Assembly: GCF_020889785.1 (NCBI RefSeq)
Contig: NZ_JACMYK010000047.1
Location: 1 to 48,719, forward strand
Reading direction: 5' to 3'
Length of the DNA stretch: 48,719 nucleotides
Source of the DNA: Bradyrhizobium acaciae
GTDB taxonomy: Bacteria; Pseudomonadota; Alphaproteobacteria; Rhizobiales; Xanthobacteraceae
Below, in pieces: positions 1 through 7,094 of this stretch. The position numbers were made by a program, and so were the translations under genes. Position 1 is the first letter of the stretch. Each line of letters starts with the position of its first letter. The notes under the pieces were generated by a model, which saw only the letters and a list, made by a program, of their open reading frames with translations, was not told the DNA's origin and ran no database searches.

Positions 1-49
1 AGAAGTGGACCTTCGACGCCGCTCCAACTCAACCTAATCTCATCACGCT

Positions 50-1090
50 CTAGCGCGCCGCCTCGCAGCCGGGAATATCGAACACGGCAGTCAGGCCGCA
101 GGGCGAGTTGAGCATCTTGCCGCCCTCGTGGCCGACGCCGGGCACATCCCACACGCTGTGGTTCGGCGTGCCGCCGTCGCGGGCCTGCATCGCGGCAACA
201 TAAGAGTGCCCGCGCGCGTAGCGATACGGCCCTTCGGCTTCCGCCATGCAGGATTTGTCGAGCGCGGGATGATCGGGATTGGTGTCGAGCGTGCCGAGCA
301 GATAGATCACGCGGCGCGCGACATAGGCCTGCTCCAGTACAGCCGGTGTCGGCGCGGCGAGATAGGGCGGACGGTCGTCCATGCCGAACTTCCAGCTGTT
401 ATAGCCTTCACACGCCGTCGCGATCGCAGGCGCCGGCCGCTCCTTGGTGAAATAGGCATAGGAGGAGGGATTGGCGACAACGTAGCGCACGCCGATGCCC
501 TCGTGCAGCAGCACCTGATCGCCCTTCACCGCGATCGCATAGCGCTGCACCACCTGGCCGCCGCCGGAATGGCCGAACACCACGACCTGCTTCAGGTTCG
601 GAAACAGCTTGCGGTCGCCGAGCTTGGCCAGGATGGCGTCGAGTGCCTCGAATGAGCTCGCCGGATTGGGCGCGATCGCGGGCTCGCCCCCCTGCCAGTC
701 ATAGAGGCTCCAGCGCAGCGTCTCCGCCGGCAGCTTGAACGCCTCGACGTCAGGCTCGATCAGGAATTGCGGTGCGATCATCAGCGTGCTCTTGCCGACA
801 TCGCCGGCCGCGGCCTGCGCGCTCAGCGCCGCGCGGAAATAATCGTCGGCGTTGCGCAGCACCCCGTGCAGCACCAGCACCGCGCGGGTGATATCGGGCA
901 TCGGATTGGACCAGTCCGCCGACAGATAAAGCGGAAACACCGCGCTGCCGACGGCGATCCGCCCGCCGGCGATTTCCTTGACCGGCTTCTTGTCGCGCTC
1001 GATCTGCGCCTGCGTTGCAGACGCGACCGGTGCGTGAGCGGCCGTCACGGTAAACAGCGCCAAAGCCGCGAGCCAGGCTCGGTGATGCAT
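50..1090 (-). CDS. Exported alpha/beta-hydrolase-like protein
   Basis: The 346-residue product starts with a classical Sec signal peptide: basic MHHR, then a hydrophobic stretch ending near AHAPVASA. The mature part therefore acts in the periplasm or outside the cell. A nucleophile-elbow motif GHSGGGQ, typical of serine alpha/beta hydrolases, lies in mid-protein after a strand (KQVVVFGHS). A histidine in the C-terminal GVGHEGG is a good candidate for the catalytic base. The ATG at 1090 is preceded by a GGAG ribosome site on the minus strand. Substrate unknown; it could be an esterase or lipase-like enzyme. The hydrolase fold is fairly sure and the reaction is not. It faces away from the next gene, which is on the same strand about 100 bp upstream. 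Confidence 0.8.
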   Translation of the reverse strand: MHHRAWLAALALFTVTAAHAPVASATQAQIERDKKPVKEIAGGRIAVGSAVFPLYLSADWSNPMPDITRAVLVLHGVLRNADDYFRAALSAQAAAGDVGKSTLMIAPQFLIEPDVEAFKLPAETLRWSLYDWQGGEPAIAPNPASSFEALDAILAKLGDRKLFPNLKQVVVFGHSGGGQVVQRYAIAVKGDQVLLHEGIGVRYVVANPSSYAYFTKERPAPAIATACEGYNSWKFGMDDRPPYLAAPTPAVLEQAYVARRVIYLLGTLDTNPDHPALDKSCMAEAEGPYRYARGHSYVAAMQARDGGTPNHSVWDVPGVGHEGGKMLNSPCGLTAVFDIPGCEAAR

Positions 1091-1187
1091 GGTTCAATCT
1101 CCATTGTGCCGCGAGGTTGCGATCCCCGCCGGATCATGCCGCGTCAGGTGCCGATTGCCCCATGAATTTTCGGAAAGCTTCCGCGCA

Positions 1188-2267
1188 TCACGCGCCGAGC
1201 CGCCCGCGATTGTTTGCGGCAAGGATCGGGCGGACCAGGCGGCCGAACCGCTCGGCCTCCTCGTCGTGCAGATAGCCGGACAGGCAGAAGGAGTGGCAGC
1301 CGGCGTCGATGAACTGCTGCAAGGTCGCGGCGCATTGCTCCGGATTGCCGACCACGGCGATCCCGGCGCCGGGCCGGACCTTGGTGATCCCGGTCCACAG
1401 ATGCGGCATCAGGAGATCACCGTAATCGCGCGCCAGTTGCTGCACGCGCTGGTTGGCCTCCGACCTGACGTAGAGCGTCTTCATCTCCTGCTTCTGCCGG
1501 TCGGTGGCGTGGCGCACCAGCTGGTCGGCCGCCTCCCAGGCATCCGCCTCGTTCTCGCGGCAGATCACCTGCAGCCGCATGCCGAACCCGATCGCATCCT
1601 CGCGGTCATGCGCCCGCGCCATCCGCCGGATCTCGGCGATATTGTCAGCGATGCGCTCCGGCAGATCGCCCCAGAACAGATGGACGTCGGAATGCTTTGC
1701 CGACACCTCCCAGGCCTGCCGCGAGCCGCCGCCGAGATAGAATTTCGGGAACGGCTGCTGCAACGGACGCGGTCTGATATGCGCGCCCGAGATCGCGTGA
1801 AACTTGCCTTCGAAATGCACCGGGCCACGTGTGGTCCACAGCGCCTTCAGGATCGAGACCTCCTCCTCCATCAGCGCGTAGCGCTCCTCCTTGGCATAAC
1901 GCACGCCTTCGGCCTCGACCTCGCTCTCGTTCTGCCCGGCGATCAGGTTGATGCAGATCCGCCCGCCCGACATCTGGTCGAAGGTCGAGATCATCTTGGC
2001 CATCAGCACCGGGTTGATGTAGCCGGGCCTTGCCGCGATCAGCGGCTTGATCCGGCTGGAGCGCGCCGCCATGAAGGCGCCGGCGATCCAGGCCTCCCAG
2101 CACACCGAGCCGACCGGAATCAGGAGATACTCAAAGGAGGCGTCCTCGGCCGCCTTGACCACGCGCTCGCAGAGTTCCGGCGAGCCGGCGATTTGCGCCT
2201 CCATCAGCCCATAGGCCGTGGTGTCGCCATGCGTGGGCAGATACCAGCCGAATTCCAGCGGACGCAT
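1188..2267 (-). CDS. LLM-class FMN-dependent monooxygenase, SsuD-like
   Basis: A 359-residue protein of the bacterial luciferase-like / alkanesulfonate monooxygenase family. These enzymes use reduced FMN and oxygen to oxidise small substrates, often releasing sulfite from sulfonates. Family signs are the N-terminal strand FGWYLPTHGD, the central SGGRICINLIAGQNESE segment typical of SsuD relatives, and the GGGSRQAWEVSAKHSDVH stretch. The start was set at the ATG at 2267 (MRPLEFGW) because the reading frame upstream to 2351 has no family-like residues. No flavin reductase or sulfonate ABC transporter is adjacent, so the substrate remains open. Confidence 0.88.
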   Translation of the reverse strand: MRPLEFGWYLPTHGDTTAYGLMEAQIAGSPELCERVVKAAEDASFEYLLIPVGSVCWEAWIAGAFMAARSSRIKPLIAARPGYINPVLMAKMISTFDQMSGGRICINLIAGQNESEVEAEGVRYAKEERYALMEEEVSILKALWTTRGPVHFEGKFHAISGAHIRPRPLQQPFPKFYLGGGSRQAWEVSAKHSDVHLFWGDLPERIADNIAEIRRMARAHDREDAIGFGMRLQVICRENEADAWEAADQLVRHATDRQKQEMKTLYVRSEANQRVQQLARDYGDLLMPHLWTGITKVRPGAGIAVVGNPEQCAATLQQFIDAGCHSFCLSGYLHDEEAERFGRLVRPILAANNRGRLGA

Positions 2268-2395
2268 GGGCAAACTCCCTCGAAAGACGGCCTTTTTCGG
2301 TGGCCTGTCATATTGGCGCAGGCAGTTTACAGCCCTTGACCGGCCGGACAACGCCGTTGCCGACCCGGAGCCAATCAGCTAAATGGTGGCTGCAC

Positions 2396-2472
2396 GCACC
2401 CGTAGCTCAGCTGGATAGAGCGTTGCCCTCCGAAGGCAAAGGTCACACGTTCGAATCGTGTCGGGTGCGCCA
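2396..2472 (+). tRNA. tRNA-Arg (CCG)
   Basis: A complete 77-nt cloverleaf. The acceptor arms are GCACCCG (2396-2402) and CGGGTGC (2462-2468), followed by discriminator G and an encoded CCA. The anticodon stem TTGCC/GGCAA encloses loop CTCCGAA with anticodon CCG. The T loop contains TTCGAAT. The gene is intact although its 3' part is the integration site of the element to its right, because the incoming element restored the sequence (see the direct repeats at 15631 and 40467). Confidence 0.97.
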
Positions 2473-2473
2473 G
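2421..2473 (+). repeat. attL: 53-bp direct repeat inside tRNA-Arg
   Basis: From CGTTGCCCTCC at the anticodon stem to CAG just past the CCA end, this segment is identical base for base to 15631-15683. Identity stops on both sides (G versus A before it, C versus T after it). Tyrosine recombinases commonly use tRNA 3' ends as attachment sites, and the integrase gene starts about 100 bp downstream. Confidence 0.93.
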
Positions 2474-2520
2474 CGTTTCTCTCGATCTGCCAACACCTTA
2501 AAGCGTTGGTGGTAGCTCCT

Positions 2521-2576
2521 CGAAAGCTCCTCAGACCGGCTGGTCACAGCACTGGTCACAACATGAGGAGCTTTCG
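2521..2576 (+). promoter_or_regulatory. Inverted repeat covering the integrase ribosome site
   Basis: CGAAAGCTCCTCA (2521-2533) is the exact reverse complement of TGAGGAGCTTTCG (2564-2576). The right arm contains GAGGAG, the only good Shine-Dalgarno for the ATG at 2579. If both arms are transcribed they would pair over 13 bp and hide the ribosome site. The 30-nt loop holds two copies of CTGGTCACA (2540-2548, 2552-2560) spaced 12 nt apart, possible arm-type binding sites for the integrase or an excisionase. The palindrome is certain; the role is inferred. Confidence 0.6.
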
Positions 2577-2578
2577 GT

Positions 2579-3610
2579 ATGGCAAGCCTACGGTACAGAA
2601 ACGGCAAGTGGCAGGTCCAAGTCAGACGCTACGGACACACTCCACGAGCCAAATCATTCCAACTTAAATCCGACGCACAACGTTGGGCACGGCAGATCGA
2701 AGCCGAATTAGACCGCACGTTGATCCCGAACGATGTACGGGCGCTCAATACGATCACTGTCGCACAAATCCTTACGCGCTACCGAGACACCATCACCAAC
2801 GAGAAGCGTGGGCGCATTCCGGAGCGCAAGCGGATCGAAGCCTTTCTTCGCCAACGATGGAGCACGCTGCCCTTGGTGAAGGTCGATGCTACGATCTTTA
2901 GCAAATACCGCGATACACGACTGAAGCAGGTTGGCCCCGGCACGGTTATCCGGGAACTGGGTTTATTGCGATCCATCTTCGAGATAGCTCGCCAGGAATG
3001 GGGGTATGCCGCATTCCCGAATCCGCTGACCGGACTTAGAAAGCCGAAGGCACCGGAAGGCCGCGAGCGTAGACTGAAGTCCGGTGAGCTACAGGCCCTG
3101 ACTCAGGCGTGCAGTAACGTCGTCGGCTCATGGCTCTTGCATGGCTTTCAGCTCGCCATTGAAACAGGTTTGCGGCGCGGAGAGTTGCTTGGCATCCGAT
3201 GGCAAGACGTGAAGTTCGATACAGCGGTCCTGCACGTACCCTTCACCAAGACAGATAAGGCCCGCACCATCCCGCTTACTGATCGAGCTGTGGAGATTCT
3301 CAAGGAGCGCAAAGCAGCATCGGCTACAGATGCCGAATACGCATTTCCCGTCAGCGCGAACACTTTCCGCCTAGCATGGGAACGCTGCAAGCGGCGTGCA
3401 GAGCGAGCCGGGTGCGTCGGCGTGCAAGAGCTACGTTTCCATGACTTGCGGCACGAGGCTGTGAGTCGGTTCTTTGAAAGGGGATTAAACACAGCAGAGG
3501 TTGCGTCCATCAGCGGGCACAGGGACCTACGGACGCTGTTTCGTTACACGCATCTGAAGCCGGAAGACCTTGTTGTGAAGTTGCGCAACGGGAAGGCACT
3601 CGCAGCATGA
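2579..3610 (+). CDS. Tyrosine recombinase (site-specific integrase)
   Basis: A 343-residue phage-type integrase that would insert and excise this element at the tRNA-Arg att site. The N-terminal 45 residues form an AP2/Arm-like DNA-binding domain (RYRNGKWQVQVRRYG). Residues about 58-150 are a SAM-like core-binding domain, and the catalytic domain follows. The active-site set is visible: R199 in TGLRRGE, H288 and R291 in FHDLRHE, H314 in SGHRD, and nucleophile Y323 in FRYTH. All are present, so the enzyme is probably active. Start ATG 2579 has GAGGAG 8 nt upstream, inside an inverted repeat. The next gene starts within its stop codon. Confidence 0.95.
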   Translation: MASLRYRNGKWQVQVRRYGHTPRAKSFQLKSDAQRWARQIEAELDRTLIPNDVRALNTITVAQILTRYRDTITNEKRGRIPERKRIEAFLRQRWSTLPLVKVDATIFSKYRDTRLKQVGPGTVIRELGLLRSIFEIARQEWGYAAFPNPLTGLRKPKAPEGRERRLKSGELQALTQACSNVVGSWLLHGFQLAIETGLRRGELLGIRWQDVKFDTAVLHVPFTKTDKARTIPLTDRAVEILKERKAASATDAEYAFPVSANTFRLAWERCKRRAERAGCVGVQELRFHDLRHEAVSRFFERGLNTAEVASISGHRDLRTLFRYTHLKPEDLVVKLRNGKALAA

Positions 3611-4023
3611 CAAACCGAGCACTGACAATGCCCGACTACGTAGCGCAGTTGATCGCAATGCCCCTCGAACGGATGGGCTTACAGCCATCTGACGTGCAAG
3701 ATGACCTCGTTAGCTGCCTGCTTCAATATGAAGATGGTACCGCCCTGTCTCTTGTAGTGATGTGCATAGCTAAGCGCACGTGGTTCAGGGAAAAAGCCAT
3801 GCTCGTCGTTTCGATTGTCCAGCTCGATGATAGTACGAGGGCCGTCCAGGTTCATTCCAGAGAGACCATGGGCATTCCTACTGGTCCCGACGATCTGCCA
3901 TTCGTACTTCGCTTTTCATCAGCGGTCAGAGCAATGGCTTGGACAATAGCGGCGACAGGCAAAATGGGCGAATGCGTCAGCTTACCGGGAAGGCCACCCG
4001 CGCCGCGCCCAGCACGCATATAA
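3607..4023 (+). CDS. Hypothetical protein, coupled to the integrase
   Basis: A 138-residue protein of no family I recognise. The ATG at 3607 overlaps the integrase stop (ATGA), so translation is probably coupled and the gene belongs to the integrase transcript. It is mixed alpha/beta in character with no signal peptide or clear membrane span, and has a proline-rich tail (GRPPAPRPARI). A position straight after an integrase is often taken by small element-specific accessory proteins, but nothing in the sequence shows a function. Confidence 0.6.
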   Translation: MTNRALTMPDYVAQLIAMPLERMGLQPSDVQDDLVSCLLQYEDGTALSLVVMCIAKRTWFREKAMLVVSIVQLDDSTRAVQVHSRETMGIPTGPDDLPFVLRFSSAVRAMAWTIAATGKMGECVSLPGRPPAPRPARI

Positions 4024-4099
4024 GGCCAGTCCCTCCCTAATTGGAGAATATAGCGCGCGACTACCCGCACGCTCCAAACCCTGCAAGGACAAGAAAATC

Positions 4100-4306
4100 A
4101 TGACGACAAGTGAGCTTCGCACCTTTCTTCTAGAATACGTCGAGGGATCAGCTGATCATCCGCCGTCAACCCGCTACCAGCAAGGCCATTTGGCCGCTAT
4201 GAGGGAACTGTTGGTGGATCACTACCTGACCACAGAAGAGCGCGAGCAGTATCGTTCAAGCCGTATATTGCCTCTATCGCCTAAGAAACGTCGAACACTC
4301 CATTGA
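4100..4306 (+). CDS. Small hypothetical protein
   Basis: A 68-residue, charged, probably helical protein (MTTSELRTFLLEYVEG at its start). The ATG at 4100 has AAGGA about 10 nt upstream, which supports real translation. No family is recognised. It lies between the integrase-coupled gene and a terminator-like hairpin, so it may end the first transcript of the element. Confidence 0.5.
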   Translation: MTTSELRTFLLEYVEGSADHPPSTRYQQGHLAAMRELLVDHYLTTEEREQYRSSRILPLSPKKRRTLH

Positions 4307-4387
4307 TGAGACCCGAACCCAGCTAATCCACATCATTTATCTTCTGCTCTCTCTTATAGAGCTAAGTGACGAATTAATCGCAACGGG

Positions 4388-4421
4388 CCTGCCGACACAC
4401 TTCGGCAGGTCCTTTTCTTTT
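4388..4421 (+). terminator. Rho-independent terminator
   Basis: CCTGCCGA (4388-4395) pairs with TCGGCAGG (4402-4409) across a 6-nt loop, and is followed by TCCTTTTCTTTT. This is a textbook intrinsic terminator on the plus strand. It closes the integrase transcript. The GAGGAG just after it serves the next gene at 4433, so that gene may depend on read-through or on a promoter within 4307-4387. Confidence 0.8.
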
Positions 4422-4432
4422 GAGGAGTAGGA

Positions 4433-6322
4433 ATGACGCATGTCGATGCTGACATCGCAGTCAAAGAGATGACAACGCTGTGGCGCAGCTTCGGTCTGGA
4501 AGTTAGTAGCCCACTTCAAGATACATGGCGGCGCATGTGCATGGCGCTTAACGAAGCTGGCAATAGCTCCGTAGGCTGGACCACGCTAGCAATGCCGACG
4601 GGCATCGGCAAAACGCAATTCACCGCCCTGTATTGCGCTCTGCTAGAAGCCCCCTCACTCAGCTTAGACAATATCCGGTCGAACAATCTGCATCCCGGCG
4701 TTCTCTTCGTTACTCGATTGGTGTCAGAAGCAAAAACATTCACAGACCATGTCAACAAGCTGGCGGGCCGCACTATTGCTGCTGCATATTACGGTGGCTC
4801 AGATACGAAGCTATCCGACGCAGCCAATTTTCCCGTCCTGTCCATCACGCACGCAGCCTGCGAGCGTCATCAATCGTGCGGCAAGAACGACAGCATCGGA
4901 GGGAATACTTGGGAGCAGCTTACAACGTGGCAGCTTGGAAGCAGGGGTAAGCTAATCATTGATGAGACGCCCAACTTCATATCATCCACACGGATCGACA
5001 CCAAGGAGTTGGCACAGACGATAGGCGCGCTCGCTTGGCTACGCGGCGCGAACAGAGAACTCTACGCAAACATGAAACGTCTCTTAGTCGCGAGCACAGA
5101 TACGACGGTCGGGAGCAGAAACAGGCGCATTACGGACGCTGAGTTCGAGCACATTCATTCGATAGACACCGCCCTAATACTTGATCACCTAAAGTCAATT
5201 GATGATGACGCGATTACACTAGGCCCGAACACCGGAAGAACGTCGCTACGGAAGACATGTACAGACACGATCGAAGCAATCAGCGGCATGCAAAGGAACG
5301 GTTGGGGCTGGATCAGCCATAACGGACTGACAGCACAGATACACTCTGCGGCGCTACATCCATCGCTCCTTACCGGTTCCGGCTTGATACTTGATGCGAC
5401 TGCGGGTCTTTATCCGGGTTACGGTTTGCTCAGCCCGCCCGCAAAGATTATCCCCGCTGCGGAAAACACGCGACGCTACGACAATGTCACACTGCATCTA
5501 GCGTGGGGCCAAGTCGGCGGGAAGGACAACTTGGTGAGGGCTGCGGATTATCTTTGGCCTGAATATAGAGCGGCTATACAGAGCATCTTGCCGGTCAGCA
5601 GTCGCATCTTAGTCTGCTGCCACGAGGAGTTCGAGCAGAAGGTCTGCAATGATCCTAGCAATCCTGCCCGAATGACGTTTGCTCACTACGGAAACATAGA
5701 CGGCAGAAATGATTGGAACGACTACGAGGCTGTTGCGCTGGTCGGCCTATTCTATCTACCCGTCGCTGCACATATCAACACAGCGCAAGCGTTGCTTGGG
5801 CCTCAAACCAACGACTGGCTGCAAGATTCACAGTTCCGTGCGGTCGGAACAAACGAAGACGTAGTGATCGGGATGCAGAGAGCCCACTTGGCAGCAACAG
5901 TCATTCAGACCGTCAATCGCGTTCGTTGTCGGCGGGTGATTGATGAAGAGGGGCATTGTCTCCCTACGAAGGTGTTCTTGGCGCTTCCTGCGGATGCAGT
6001 TGGTCGAGCAATTCGCGACGCAATTCTGCGCTACTTGCCAGGGATACAGATCACTGCATGGCCGTTGAATGCACGCAAGAAACGGGCGCGGCACGATCGA
6101 GGTATCAAGAAGCTGCTGGACTTCTTCGCATGTTCGCCCAAGGGCAACTATACCAAGGCTCAGATTCGCAAACTGACGCCGATCGGAGCGGCATCGCTGG
6201 ATCGTGCGATCAGGAGACTTAACGATCCTTCGTCGAGCGAGTATGCCCAGCTTTCTGAGCTGAGCGTCACGTACCATCTTAGAAACGGCAGAGGAGCGGA
6301 ATCATTCTTTGTGAAGGCGTGA
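4433..6322 (+). CDS. Helicase-like P-loop NTPase with C-terminal winged helix
   Basis: A 629-residue protein. Residues 53-62 (AMPTGIGKTQ) form a Walker A loop. About residue 172 (LIIDETPN) is a Walker B/DExx-like motif, and about residue 490 (QTVNRVRCRR) resembles SF2 motif VI with its arginine finger. Nucleic-acid translocation or unwinding is the likely activity. The last about 80 residues (from AQIRKLTPIGAASLDRAI) look like a helix-turn-helix. Ribosome site GAGGAG precedes the ATG. The next gene (HNH) overlaps its stop, so the two are co-expressed. Whether this is element replication or defence cannot be told. Codon use is less GC-rich than the chromosomal genes. Confidence 0.7.
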   Translation: MTHVDADIAVKEMTTLWRSFGLEVSSPLQDTWRRMCMALNEAGNSSVGWTTLAMPTGIGKTQFTALYCALLEAPSLSLDNIRSNNLHPGVLFVTRLVSEAKTFTDHVNKLAGRTIAAAYYGGSDTKLSDAANFPVLSITHAACERHQSCGKNDSIGGNTWEQLTTWQLGSRGKLIIDETPNFISSTRIDTKELAQTIGALAWLRGANRELYANMKRLLVASTDTTVGSRNRRITDAEFEHIHSIDTALILDHLKSIDDDAITLGPNTGRTSLRKTCTDTIEAISGMQRNGWGWISHNGLTAQIHSAALHPSLLTGSGLILDATAGLYPGYGLLSPPAKIIPAAENTRRYDNVTLHLAWGQVGGKDNLVRAADYLWPEYRAAIQSILPVSSRILVCCHEEFEQKVCNDPSNPARMTFAHYGNIDGRNDWNDYEAVALVGLFYLPVAAHINTAQALLGPQTNDWLQDSQFRAVGTNEDVVIGMQRAHLAATVIQTVNRVRCRRVIDEEGHCLPTKVFLALPADAVGRAIRDAILRYLPGIQITAWPLNARKKRARHDRGIKKLLDFFACSPKGNYTKAQIRKLTPIGAASLDRAIRRLNDPSSSEYAQLSELSVTYHLRNGRGAESFFVKA

Positions 6323-6798
6323 CCTCGCCGAGCAGCCGCATAGTGGAAGCAATCACGAGAGAGCAGGCCGCGATGAGCGGCCTTTCGCGTTTCTATACCG
6401 GGCGACCGTGCAAGGCTGGACACTGCTCCGATCGGTTTGTAAGCAACCGGCAATGCGTTGCCTGCAATGCAGTCAAGGCACGGCAGAGGGAGGCCTTGAG
6501 AGGCACCAAAGACCCGTCTTTCAGGATGTACCGAAACACCCTGAGGCGCACTGGTATGGCTCTCAAGGGTCGCGCGAGCCCTGCTAGCGCGGTCGGTTGC
6601 GACCATCCCGAATTGCGAGATCACATCGCCGCTCAGTTTCGCCTTGGGATGTGCTGGGAGAAATACCGGCAGTGGGAGGTAGATCATGTCAGGCCACTAT
6701 CGGCGGCACGAACGCTGAGCGAGCTGCTCGCGCAATGCCACTACAGCAACCTTCAACCGCTGTGGAGAAGCGAGAACCTAAGAAAGGGCGGGGCCTAG
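6319..6798 (+). CDS. HNH endonuclease-like protein with N-terminal zinc finger
   Basis: A 159-residue protein. The N-terminal part has a zinc-binding pattern (GRPCKAGH, then RQCVAC) seen in phage and mobile-element HNH proteins. The C-terminal part shows the HNH core: W119-E-V-D-H123 followed by HYSNLQPLW and SENLRKGG, giving D/H, N and N metal- and DNA-contacting residues. The likely activity is metal-dependent DNA nicking or cleavage. The GTG start at 6319 overlaps the stop of the upstream NTPase gene (GTGA). A start at 6373 is possible but would remove residues that look homologous to the family. The pair suggests a translocase plus nuclease. Confidence 0.72.
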   Translation: MTSPSSRIVEAITREQAAMSGLSRFYTGRPCKAGHCSDRFVSNRQCVACNAVKARQREALRGTKDPSFRMYRNTLRRTGMALKGRASPASAVGCDHPELRDHIAAQFRLGMCWEKYRQWEVDHVRPLSAARTLSELLAQCHYSNLQPLWRSENLRKGGA

Positions 6799-7094
6799 TG
6801 CCCCGTCCTAGCCGTTACGCCCACACCCGGCTTGTATCTGTCTTATTCGATTGTCGCTGGTTTCGCGGTTTGCGCAGCCCCCCGTCCGGCCGTTCTCCCA
6901 GAGGTCTGCTTGATGCCGGCCTGGCTCGGTCGGACGCTTCGCCTCTCTCTCAAAATATCCTTGAATTGCCGACGCGGATGAAGTCTATGAACAGTGACCC
7001 TCTTAGGGAGGAGCGCGGTGGTAGGCCGCAATGAGTTCGGGAGAATGATTTTCGACAACGAAGCTTGCCCATGTCCGGAGCGGCGGGGGGGCAT

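Noticed and set aside
1089..2339. Long plus-strand frame (416 codons) opposite the flavin monooxygenase
   Set aside because: It is Arg/His/Leu-rich shadow sequence complementary to a gene with clear family motifs.
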